From: Pseudoalteromonas luteoviolacea DSM 6061
Lineage (GTDB): Bacteria; Pseudomonadota; Gammaproteobacteria; Enterobacterales; Alteromonadaceae
Length of the DNA: 64,000 nt
NCBI RefSeq assembly: GCF_001625655.1
Contig: NZ_AUYB01000136.1
Coordinates: 105,869 to 169,868 of the forward strand
Direction: 5' to 3'
The position numbers and the translations under genes are program-made. Shown in pieces: positions 18,063 to 25,980 of the stretch. Numbering within the stretch: the stretch's first letter is position 1; the number at the start of each line of letters is the position of its first letter. The notes beneath the pieces are model-generated. The model saw only the letters and a program-made list of their open reading frames with translations. It was not told where the DNA came from and searched no databases.

Positions 18063-18944
18063 TTAATTTCTAACAGGTGATTCGAAGTAGTGCTTCACGA
18101 ATGCAATAAAAGCCTTAGTCTTTGGAGCCGGGTAGACCAATTGCGGATAGAACAAATAAATATGATTTTTAGGTTGTGCAGTAAATTGTTGTAGTACCTG
18201 TTGTAGTGCACCAGTTTGTAATTCTTGTTGAATAAAGTAACTCGCAACTTTAATAAGCCCATGGCCTTTGAGTGCATGATACTTAAGTAAGGTATTATCG
18301 TTACTCGAAAGCCAGCCTGTTACGGGTACTTTTTGCTCATCAAATTGCCAAACGCTATTTGCATTCATAGTTAAACATTGATGCTCAGACACATCTGAAG
18401 GCACTGCAATTGAAGGGTGGGTCGATAAATAGTGTGGTGCAGCAACCACAGGGTGGTCGTAGCTAAATAACTTTGCAGCAATCATGTCTTCAGGAGGTTT
18501 TACTGTCGCTCTAAACCCTAAGTCAAAATCTCTCTCGTTTAAATCATGAGTGTGATAGCTCGCGTCAATTTCAAATTGGATATCAGGGTACCGGGACTTA
18601 AACTGAGTACATATGTCGATGAGAAAGGTCTGTGCAAACATACGTGGTGCAGTAAGTCTAAGCTTACCTTCTATTTTTTCGCTGCTTATGCTTCTTTCTA
18701 TATCAAACAGTTTTGTTCTAAGGTGCTTGCCTTCGGTAAAGACCTGAGTACCGTACTGAGTGAGCTTAACATTTCGTGTAGTTCTTTGTAGCAAAGGAGC
18801 CTTAAGGTGTTGCTCGAGCTTTTTAATTTGTTCTGATAAATGACCCTTTGAGATACCAAGAGAAGCAGCGGCTTTGGTATAGCTCAGGTCTTCTGCTAGT
18901 TTCACAAATAACATAACAAGCTCTATACGTTTATGTTCTTTCAA
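18063..18944 (-). CDS. LysR-family transcriptional regulator
   Basis: The 293-residue protein has an N-terminal winged helix (S-Y-T-K-A-A-A-S-L-G-I-S-K-G-H-L-S at about 19-35) and a LysR substrate domain typical of the group that represses or activates an adjacent oxidoreductase. The frame starts with TTG at 18944; an ATG at 18914 would still leave the helix-turn-helix nearly intact, so the start is uncertain. It is divergent from the aldo/keto reductase, sharing a 123-base promoter region, which suggests it controls that gene. Confidence 0.85.
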   Translation of the reverse strand: MKEHKRIELVMLFVKLAEDLSYTKAAASLGISKGHLSEQIKKLEQHLKAPLLQRTTRNVKLTQYGTQVFTEGKHLRTKLFDIERSISSEKIEGKLRLTAPRMFAQTFLIDICTQFKSRYPDIQFEIDASYHTHDLNERDFDLGFRATVKPPEDMIAAKLFSYDHPVVAAPHYLSTHPSIAVPSDVSEHQCLTMNANSVWQFDEQKVPVTGWLSSNDNTLLKYHALKGHGLIKVASYFIQQELQTGALQQVLQQFTAQPKNHIYLFYPQLVYPAPKTKAFIAFVKHYFESPVRN

Positions 18945-19067
18945 GAGAGTAATCCATTAATTTTTTGTTTAGTATAGTGAACAATGTGTTTTCTTTAGCA
19001 TGGTTTTATTTTTATATAAGAACAATATCATAAGGTTTTTATTGATGTGAACCTAAAGGAAGGCACA

Positions 19068-20045
19068 ATGCGCAAAAGCATTCCAATTCAGCAATATCTC
19101 ACCAACGCAAGCCATATTGCATATGGATGTATGGGACTTGGGGGAGATATTAATAATGGCGAAGTGTTGTCGAAATACGATATTGTCAAGGCACAGAGTG
19201 TTGTTGAGTGTGCTGTAGTCTCCGGAATTAACTTTTTTGATCATGCTGATATTTATCGCAGAGGCCGAGCTGAGCTTGTATTTGGCAAAGTCTTGGCAGA
19301 CGCCCCTCATTTGAGGGAGCATATGATTATTCAGTCGAAGTGTGGGATCAGGGTTAAAAATGGCGATAACTTTGGTTGCTACGATTTTTCGGCCCAATGG
19401 GTAAGACAATCAGTGGATGGTATTTTGAAACGCCTCGGTATTGAGTTTATTGACATTTTAATGCTGCACCGGCCAGATCCACTTATGGATGTAGAGGAGT
19501 TAGCGAACGCGCTAAAAAGTTTGATACAAGCGGGAAAAATAAATCATATCGCTGTTTCAAATATGAATCACCACCAAATCGCGATGCTTCAGTCAGCTGT
19601 GGACATACCAATTGTTGCCAACCAAATTGAAATGAGTTTATCAAAGCTAGATTGGGTAAATGATGGAGTGATGGTTGGATCTGAGGGTAACAGTAAAATT
19701 GACTTTGTGAGTGGCACCCTTGAGCATTGCCAATTAAACAATATTCAACTTCAAGCATGGGGAAGTTTATCAAAAGGCATTTTTTGTGAACAAGGTCTAT
19801 ACTCGAGTAATCAAAATGTAAGAAATACAGCGGAGTTAGTTAAACAATTATCAAATAAGTATCAGGTTGAAGGCGAAGCTATCGTGTTAGCATTTTTAAT
19901 GCGTCATCCAGCGGGCATTCAGCCAGTGATTGGTACAACGAACGAAAATCGAATTAGAAATGCGGTAGGTGCCCTTAAAGTTAGCCTAGAAAGAAACGAT
20001 TGGTTCAATTTATACGTTACTTCTAGGGGGGAGGTACTACCATAA
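19068..20045 (+). CDS. Aldo/keto reductase
   Basis: The 325-residue NADPH-dependent reductase is of the YdhF-like branch. It opens with Y-G-C-M-G-L-G-G. The catalytic tetrad can be placed as Asp and Tyr in F-F-D-H-A-D-I-Y, Lys in I-Q-S-K-C-G, and His in M-L-H-R-P-D-P. The ATG at 19068 is preceded by AAGGAAGG at 5 bases; a GTG at 19047 is in frame but has no ribosome site. The substrate is unknown. The next gene, a phosphatase-like protein, starts 37 bases later and is probably co-transcribed. Confidence 0.85.
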   Translation: MRKSIPIQQYLTNASHIAYGCMGLGGDINNGEVLSKYDIVKAQSVVECAVVSGINFFDHADIYRRGRAELVFGKVLADAPHLREHMIIQSKCGIRVKNGDNFGCYDFSAQWVRQSVDGILKRLGIEFIDILMLHRPDPLMDVEELANALKSLIQAGKINHIAVSNMNHHQIAMLQSAVDIPIVANQIEMSLSKLDWVNDGVMVGSEGNSKIDFVSGTLEHCQLNNIQLQAWGSLSKGIFCEQGLYSSNQNVRNTAELVKQLSNKYQVEGEAIVLAFLMRHPAGIQPVIGTTNENRIRNAVGALKVSLERNDWFNLYVTSRGEVLP

Positions 20046-20082
20046 AAAAATCATGAAATCATAGATCTCATGGAGCTTTACT

Positions 20083-20547
20083 ATGACTACACATCCATTT
20101 TGCAAACTTGAAACAGGTAAGGGGGCAACTTTTGTTGTGACTCCGTGCCCAGGAACTCAAGGTGTTGCGTTATTCTCTTCAATCAAACAACTTAAAGAGC
20201 AGGGCGTCAGTGCTGTGTTGACCATTATGAGCGATCAAGAGCTTATTCAGAGTGGGGCATGCGACTTAGAAGCCGTATGTGAAAGTACTCAGGTTAAATG
20301 GTTACAGTTAAGCGTGCCAAGTGGCTCAAGTCTTGACGACGAATTCCAGAGCATTGTTCAAAATCAAATCCCAAATATTATGGCAGCCATTTCAGGTGGT
20401 AAGGTGATTGCTATTCACAGCAAAGGGGGATCTGGTAGGACACGGTTTGTTATCGGGCTTTTACTGGTTGAACTTGGGATGAGCAAAGAGGAAGCTGGTA
20501 TGTTAGTCAAGTCGGTTTCAGGACCGAGCAGTCATCTTTCTTATTAA
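20083..20547 (+). CDS. Protein tyrosine phosphatase-like pseudophosphatase
   Basis: The 154-residue protein aligns by eye with small bacterial CDKN3/PTP-type phosphatases (V-T-P-C-P-G-T-Q-G-V-A-L, then T-I-M-S-D-Q-E-L). The P-loop reads I-H-S-K-G-G-S-G-R-T, so the nucleophilic Cys of H-C-x5-R is Ser113, encoded AGC where one base change would give TGC. The loop where the general-acid Asp normally sits reads L-S-V-P-S-G-S. The C-terminus also lacks the usual Arg-containing end. I infer a catalytically dead, phosphate-binding protein. It follows the aldo/keto reductase closely. Confidence 0.75.
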   Translation: MTTHPFCKLETGKGATFVVTPCPGTQGVALFSSIKQLKEQGVSAVLTIMSDQELIQSGACDLEAVCESTQVKWLQLSVPSGSSLDDEFQSIVQNQIPNIMAAISGGKVIAIHSKGGSGRTRFVIGLLLVELGMSKEEAGMLVKSVSGPSSHLSY

Positions 20548-20557
20548 ATCAATCTTT

Positions 20558-20602
20558 GAAGTGCTACTGAGTAAACTACGATAGCAGTTTTAGTGGCACT
20601 TC
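20558..20602 (+). terminator. Hairpin, possible terminator
   Basis: GAAGTGCTACT at 20558 pairs with AGTGGCACTTC ending at 20602 with one wobble, and the interior can pair further (AAACT / AGTTT). It lies just after the pseudophosphatase gene, but there is no strong T run. Confidence 0.45.
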
Positions 20603-20603
20603 T

Positions 20604-20643
20604 AACTTCTTGCCAATAACTTCTAAACTTCTTGCCAATAACT
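20604..20643. repeat. 22-bp tandem duplication
   Basis: The 18-base string AACTTCTTGCCAATAACT occurs at 20604-20621 and again at 20626-20643, a period of 22 bases. It probably arose by slippage. Confidence 0.7.
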
Positions 20644-20939
20644 GCAAAACTAAAACGCTTTCGCGACCCAAAGTGCTATTTTTAAATTAGAGGTCGTATC
20701 AGTTACCTAATCACCTGATAAATAACACTTTTCAAGCTGTTTTTTATTGTCTTGTTCCCATATTGATGTAATACCAAATGGTCATTTTTACTAGTTTTAC
20801 TAGAGCTTTTGTTTAGTTATTGGTAATAATAAGTGCAACTTTTGACATGGTCTAAAGCTGAAAATCAATACTTTGGTATTGTTTTTATCCAGGGATGTTT
20901 GCTTAACACAGCTAACCTTAATGCCACTGGAGTATTTAT

Positions 20940-21992
20940 ATGCACTTGTTTGAAACGCACTCTCAACGATTGACGAATGGCGCTCGCCCACTCGCAACCT
21001 ACATTATTTTCACTGTTGTTTTGCTTATCCTTACTGTCGTAAGCTTTCCATCTAAAGCACTAGTGATTATGTCTGGTGAATTAGATAGGCATTTAAAATC
21101 ATACAACTATGGTACCAAAGCAGACAATAAGTGGGTGCAGCCAAGTGGTAATTATCAAACCGATTTCAAAGCACTATTTGAGGCGTTTCATCAACAAAAT
21201 TGGCCGTTGGCAGATGAGTTGGCTCAGGCTGTAAATTATCAAGTAATTCAATTTAGTGATGTTGATACAGATAAAGTGTACTACTTGCTACAAGAGAAAT
21301 ATCAACTGCCAAGTGACAAGTTTATCGGCGGTGGTACTTATGTAATGAACGTAGGTGGTACAAATGCAGTGCTTCAGGCACCACACCCTAAAAGAGATTC
21401 TTTCACTGGTACGCAAGCGATAGATGCGTTTTTGTATACACAAACTAAGTTATTGATGCTGGCTGGTACTCGCCGTGATAGTAGTCATGATATTAGTGAG
21501 TGCACAGGAACTAATTATTCAGCGAGTGATGTTGCGCACCAAACTGAGTCTTTGTTTCAGGTGGTTCATGAGTACATGAGCGATTTTGATTTAGAAACTG
21601 TATTTATCCAATATCATGGCTTTGGAAAAACGACACGTGCAAAGTTACAGGCTCAGTGTGGTACAGATAACGACTTAATGCTTAATTTGAGTGAAAGCGT
21701 ACGTTACGCCACGAACGATCAGGAGCATAGTATTTTACATTCAATTCGTCGTAGTGTTGAAAGCGAAGGTGTAATAAAAGCATGTGTTTATGGAAATGAC
21801 ACAAGAAGTCTGGGAGGCACGTGGAATGTGCAAGGTCGCCATACAAACGACTCTGTAGATAGTTGCCATAAAAGTGCAGACGCTTCTTCTAAACGTTTTA
21901 TCCATTTAGAACAAAGCTACGGTGTAAGAAAATATCACCGCAAAGCAATGCAAAGACATTTAAAAACTGCGCTTGATGAATACTTCCAATAA
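20940..21992 (+). CDS. Membrane-anchored or secreted hydrolase-like protein, uncharacterised
   Basis: The 350-residue protein has one N-terminal hydrophobic segment (about 19-42), so it is anchored or exported. Motifs Q-A-P-H-P-K-R-D (with His and Asp), A-G-T-R-R-D, D-V-A-H-Q-T-E-S-L-F-Q-V-V-H-E and Q-Y-H-G-F-G recur, from memory, in a little-studied group reminiscent of N-formylglutamate amidohydrolase and other zinc-dependent hydrolases. The repeated His residues could bind a metal. Several Cys suggest disulfides. No substrate can be inferred. It is a single gene with its own terminator. Confidence 0.6.
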   Translation: MHLFETHSQRLTNGARPLATYIIFTVVLLILTVVSFPSKALVIMSGELDRHLKSYNYGTKADNKWVQPSGNYQTDFKALFEAFHQQNWPLADELAQAVNYQVIQFSDVDTDKVYYLLQEKYQLPSDKFIGGGTYVMNVGGTNAVLQAPHPKRDSFTGTQAIDAFLYTQTKLLMLAGTRRDSSHDISECTGTNYSASDVAHQTESLFQVVHEYMSDFDLETVFIQYHGFGKTTRAKLQAQCGTDNDLMLNLSESVRYATNDQEHSILHSIRRSVESEGVIKACVYGNDTRSLGGTWNVQGRHTNDSVDSCHKSADASSKRFIHLEQSYGVRKYHRKAMQRHLKTALDEYFQ

Positions 21993-22017
21993 TCCATTTG
22001 AAACTCGTTGTAATTTG

Positions 22018-22041
22018 AAAAGGCGCGTGTGCGCCTTTTTT
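22018..22041 (+). terminator. Rho-independent terminator
   Basis: AAAGGCGC, loop GTGT, GCGCCTTTTTT: a compact GC stem with a T run 26 bases after the stop of the preceding gene. Confidence 0.9.
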
Positions 22042-22083
22042 ATGTTTTCAGTTTACAATACTGAAAGAGTCTAGCAAGTCATG

Positions 22084-22956
22084 TTACATGACGACTTGTT
22101 GCTTTAAAGTATCTATAATTTTTGCATCAACCCAATAGATATCGTTGTCGTTATTTTTAGTTGCGCGATTAAAGAATAAGTATTTGCCATCTGGTGTGAC
22201 GCTGGCAGAGGCTTCTCTTACTTCAGTGTTAATTGTGTCTCCCATGTTTAATGCGTCACTCCAAGTCCCATCTGGTTTTCTGAAACTAATATATAAATCT
22301 GAATCGCCAAAACCAGACTCTCTTACACCATCCCAAATAATGTAAGAGTCGTCGGGCGCAATAAAAGGGTGGGCATTATACTTACCAGTGTTGACTTCAG
22401 GTCCAAGTGCTTTGGGCGTTTGGCGTTTGCCATTTTTTACTTCGGAAATTCTGATTATGTCGCCGCTTTTGTAGTCATCGAAAATATATGTACCTGACTT
22501 AGACGCGCTTAATCGCATAATTCCCCAGTCTCTCCTCGAAAATGGCGGGTCAAGACGTTTTAACTGTGACCATCCACAGTTATTCCGTGTCATGTAGTAT
22601 TGACCCAAGTGCATGGTATTCCCATCCGGTGCGAGAAGCGGCCTTCCGACCCGTGGTCCTATGATTGATTTGTGCCACTGACCATTTTGTAACGTGTAAG
22701 AAATTAAGTCCCAGGTTTCTAATTCAAGATCCATTCTAGTGAAATAAAATTCTTTCATATCGGGGGAGAAAAAAGCGTTAACATCCCTGTGTTTACCAGA
22801 AACATGACCCGGTGCAAAAACAGTAGGTATGCTCTTTGGCCTTTTCTGACCTAAATATTCGCCAACAAGTGACTTCGACTGCTCGTTTCCTATCGCTTGG
22901 TTACTTATAACAAACGCCGAGATTGACATTAATAACGTGTGCAAACGTGTTTTCAT
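22084..22956 (-). CDS. Secreted PD40 beta-propeller protein
   Basis: The 290-residue protein has a signal peptide (cleavage near residue 22, A-I-G-N). It contains several TolB/WD40-like PD40 strands: F-S-P-D-M-K-E-F-Y-F-T-R, L-A-P-D-G-N-T-M, I-A-P-D-D-S-Y-I-I-W, V-T-P-D-G-K-Y-L-F-F. Such exported propellers usually mediate binding rather than catalysis. It stands alone on the minus strand; the partner is unknown. Confidence 0.78.
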   Translation of the reverse strand: MKTRLHTLLMSISAFVISNQAIGNEQSKSLVGEYLGQKRPKSIPTVFAPGHVSGKHRDVNAFFSPDMKEFYFTRMDLELETWDLISYTLQNGQWHKSIIGPRVGRPLLAPDGNTMHLGQYYMTRNNCGWSQLKRLDPPFSRRDWGIMRLSASKSGTYIFDDYKSGDIIRISEVKNGKRQTPKALGPEVNTGKYNAHPFIAPDDSYIIWDGVRESGFGDSDLYISFRKPDGTWSDALNMGDTINTEVREASASVTPDGKYLFFNRATKNNDNDIYWVDAKIIDTLKQQVVM

Positions 22957-23094
22957 TGTGTATTCCTATTTTATAAATTAAGCGCTCGATGAGAGGTAAT
23001 TTATGAAAAGTTAGGCAAATTCACATGATGTTGTATTGATGTCTTGCTGATTTATAAATGAAAGAAATATAAATTATAAATTCAATGACATACA

Positions 23095-24642
23095 TCAGCT
23101 TACTACTGTTTGGAACGTCTTTTTTGGGGTGAGGTAATGGAGGTAATCTTGTTCTTTTAAGCCCGCTTCTTTGGTTGATCGCAGCAATAGATCATTAAGG
23201 GCCTTGTCATTTATTCCGCTCTTTAGCGCTTTGCTACACATCTTTATTGTGTCCTTAAACTCTCCTGAATCAAATAACTTGGAAGCAAAGTGAATATAAG
23301 CCTGTTGCTGTGTGGCTTCTTCTTTATATATTTTTGAAAAGATCTCCCGATGCATTAGTCCAGCCAAAACGTAATGGCTGTTACGGTGCTGTTTTCCTAG
23401 TGCTCTATGCGCGTTAAACAGCATTTCTTTAGCATGGTCCATCTCTCCGGCAAGGTGAAATAAATAAGCAATGATAATGATCGCACTGGGATCACTTGAA
23501 GTTTGACTTAATTGTAAGAGCTTACTGCTGGCTTCATTTGCTTTTCCTTCTACGAGCATCATCATAACGAACATCATATTGAACTCCTCCGGGCAATATT
23601 TTTGAATATTGCTAGCAGAGTGAGTCAGGAGAGCTTTCAACTCTAATTGTCTGACTTTTAAGTCATCAGGCTTGGCTTTCGATTGAGAGTTTAATGTTTC
23701 CAATAACTTTAGCTTGATGGACAAAGCACACAACAGCGTAGCCAGGGCAGGGTCTTCTTGGTATACGCGCTCTTTACGTTTAATCAGATTATCTACTGCA
23801 TCTAGTTCATCAGAAACATGAAGGACCATCAAGCTCAATCTAAACATACTGGGCGACATATCCTCAACCGGAAATGCTAGCACCTGGGCTGTAGCTAACT
23901 CACGATTATCCGTTTGAAAAGCGATATATATTTGCCAATAAAAAACCCTAATTGGGTAATCTTGCCTTGTTTGTGTCTCTGATAAAAAAGCCTTACATGC
24001 TTCAAAATCTCGTAGTTCATAATTGACATGGAAAAGAGACCATTTTGCCCATTGAATATTTCTTTCTGTTAAAGGCAGTAGGAGTTTCTTTGCTAGTGTG
24101 TAGTGGCCGAGTTTGAGCAGTAAGTTGACTAGCAACTGGTTTCTGGCCTTTTTCAAGTAGTTTGGATATTCCTGATTTCTAAGTTCTTTTAGCTTAAACA
24201 ATGCACTTTTATACTTTTTATTTTCGATACAGTGATAGGCATGCTTAAACTCTTTAACTTGTAGAGTATGCTCATCAAGAATTGTCACGAGATCTTGCAT
24301 AGTGTAAGGAACTTCAAGCAGTTGATTACTATGAAAAGGGTATTCACAGGCATAATCAAAGGCGCTTTGTCTTTGCGCCATATACACCAATCTTGTCGTA
24401 GATGGCAGTGTGCCGTTTGACACAAGATCGCTCACTAGGTCATACAGGTTTTTAATTGTGTCAATTCGATTGTCTAAAAATACAATATCGTAGGTGTTTT
24501 GTCGTGCTGATAGCTCAAATGCACTTCCCGAGCGATACGAGCGCACGTGAGATATTCCTTGCTTGTTCAGCAAGGCTTCTAAAAATCTAATGTTGTCGCT
24601 ATTGTGATCGACTATTGCAATTTTTAGATCTTTATATTGCAC
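23095..24642 (-). CDS. Degenerate receiver domain fused to TPR repeats
   Basis: The 515-residue protein starts at GTG (24642) with AGGGAAAG upstream. Residues 7-120 are a CheY-like receiver. The phosphoacceptor Asp is present (V-F-L-D-N, D57), but the acidic pair reads V-D-H and the conserved Lys-Pro is V-P (L-L-E-V-P), so phosphorylation control is probably altered. The rest is helical repeats of TPR type (for example 380-420 and 440-490). The layout resembles VieB-type receiver-TPR proteins, which bind rather than regulate DNA. It lies downstream of the HDOD gene on the same strand. Confidence 0.75.
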   Translation of the reverse strand: MQYKDLKIAIVDHNSDNIRFLEALLNKQGISHVRSYRSGSAFELSARQNTYDIVFLDNRIDTIKNLYDLVSDLVSNGTLPSTTRLVYMAQRQSAFDYACEYPFHSNQLLEVPYTMQDLVTILDEHTLQVKEFKHAYHCIENKKYKSALFKLKELRNQEYPNYLKKARNQLLVNLLLKLGHYTLAKKLLLPLTERNIQWAKWSLFHVNYELRDFEACKAFLSETQTRQDYPIRVFYWQIYIAFQTDNRELATAQVLAFPVEDMSPSMFRLSLMVLHVSDELDAVDNLIKRKERVYQEDPALATLLCALSIKLKLLETLNSQSKAKPDDLKVRQLELKALLTHSASNIQKYCPEEFNMMFVMMMLVEGKANEASSKLLQLSQTSSDPSAIIIIAYLFHLAGEMDHAKEMLFNAHRALGKQHRNSHYVLAGLMHREIFSKIYKEEATQQQAYIHFASKLFDSGEFKDTIKMCSKALKSGINDKALNDLLLRSTKEAGLKEQDYLHYLTPKKTFQTVVS

Positions 24643-24844
24643 GACTTTCCCTTTTTCGACCTTCGATAATCACTTATAAACTCAAAGTAAAAGAACATTG
24701 TTCATAAATTTGGAACGTGTATTCTAATCGCTTTCTTTTCGCAATCATAGATCTAAATTCACTTTCATTTACATTTATTTAAAAAGTGAAATCGTTCCAA
24801 TAAAAACTAGACGATTGAAAAGAGTATTTATTTTAAATTAGGTC

Positions 24845-24884
24845 CATTAATACCGCATAAAGACTTTCGCATGCAGTATTAATG
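24845..24884. repeat. Inverted repeat between HDOD and receiver-TPR genes
   Basis: CATTAATAC at 24845 and GTATTAATG ending at 24884 pair perfectly, and GCAT/ATGC extends the stem after one mismatch. There is no T run. It could be a processing site or a protein-binding site in the gap between two same-strand genes. Confidence 0.5.
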
Positions 24885-24919
24885 AAAAGGGGATGAATAA
24901 ATTTATGTTGGTATGATTT

Positions 24920-25762
24920 TCAGGAGAAGAGCTCTTCTACATCGTCTTTAATATCTTGATAAGCATCTTCATCTAATTCCAGAACGTGAAGTATATCGGT
25001 TTTTAAATGAACCCAATCTGGAACGGACACAAATCGTTTATTAATTTGTACTAAATGTTCTGCCATTTTCAGTGCCGCCATAGTACAAGCAAAGTCCTGC
25101 TCATGAGGTTCTTTAAAGAATTCTAAATCATGATGCCTTAAAATAAGCTTGCAAATGGGCTTAGGCAAATTCCAACTGGTTGCAAGAAAATAGCCGATAG
25201 TTGCATGGTTTGTGTTGTAAATAGCACTCTCTTGATCAACTAGCAACATATCGTGATTGTTGTTTGCGCTTGATAACACATTTACATAATCATCAAATTT
25301 TAGCGCCATCGCTGGGATGCCCGCATCATGAAACAGGCCAAGCATATGCAGGCTTTCCAATGGCACTTGTACCGGCATTTTCCTGCCGATTAACATTGCA
25401 ACTTCGGATATTTCGTTAGCTGTGTCCCAAAACCTCTCAAGGCTAATGCAACATTGCGATTGGTCATATGCTTGTTTTAGTAAAAAACCAGTTACTAGGT
25501 TAGTTACACTATTTAGCCCTAAAAACATGACGGCTTGTTTGATGTCGGTAATGGTTCGAGAAAAACCATAAGAAGAAGAATTTATCACTTTGAGTACTGC
25601 AGCAGACGTCGCAACGTCTGTTGCTATCAAATCAGCAATTTGCCCGAGCTCAGGCTCGCTGGATTGAAGCAGTTCGTGTAATTGTGTGAGGAGTTCAGGT
25701 TTTGGTGGGAGTGAAAACCCTTTTTCTACGTCATTGAGAACAATATTATCGATTTCTATCAT
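24920..25762 (-). CDS. HDOD domain protein
   Basis: The 280-residue protein is almost entirely an HDOD domain: L-P-P-K-P-E-L-L near the N-terminus, I-A-D-L-I-A-T-D-V-A-T-S-A-A-V-L-K-V-I-N-S, a F-L-G-L-N-S-V segment, and L-G-L-F-H-D-A-G-I-P in the middle. HDOD proteins are non-catalytic relatives of HD phosphohydrolases that act in signalling, often beside receiver proteins. The adjacent receiver-TPR gene fits that pattern. No output domain is fused. Confidence 0.88.
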   Translation of the reverse strand: MIEIDNIVLNDVEKGFSLPPKPELLTQLHELLQSSEPELGQIADLIATDVATSAAVLKVINSSSYGFSRTITDIKQAVMFLGLNSVTNLVTGFLLKQAYDQSQCCISLERFWDTANEISEVAMLIGRKMPVQVPLESLHMLGLFHDAGIPAMALKFDDYVNVLSSANNNHDMLLVDQESAIYNTNHATIGYFLATSWNLPKPICKLILRHHDLEFFKEPHEQDFACTMAALKMAEHLVQINKRFVSVPDWVHLKTDILHVLELDEDAYQDIKDDVEELFS

Positions 25763-25980
25763 AACTAATCCACTTACGATGCGTTGTTATACGACGCGAT
25801 TTTTTTGCACTGAAGTAAGGTTAGTATAGTCTGTCTGTTTCTAATTTTTGTGATTTAACTTAACTAATAGTGCAATTTTGCGTGCAAATTAGCCAACCAG
25901 TTGGTAATTCAGGAACGGAATATTGCTTTCGTTAGCTTTGTTAAGTTAAGGTTAGACAATTTTATTGTTTGGGAACCATT

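Larger units (their letters stand above)
20548..20939. other. Intergenic region with hairpin and short tandem repeat
   Basis: No gene seen. It holds a long hairpin and a 22-base tandem duplication, listed separately, and the AT-rich upstream region of the next gene, which has GGAG 9 bases before its ATG. Confidence 0.45.
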
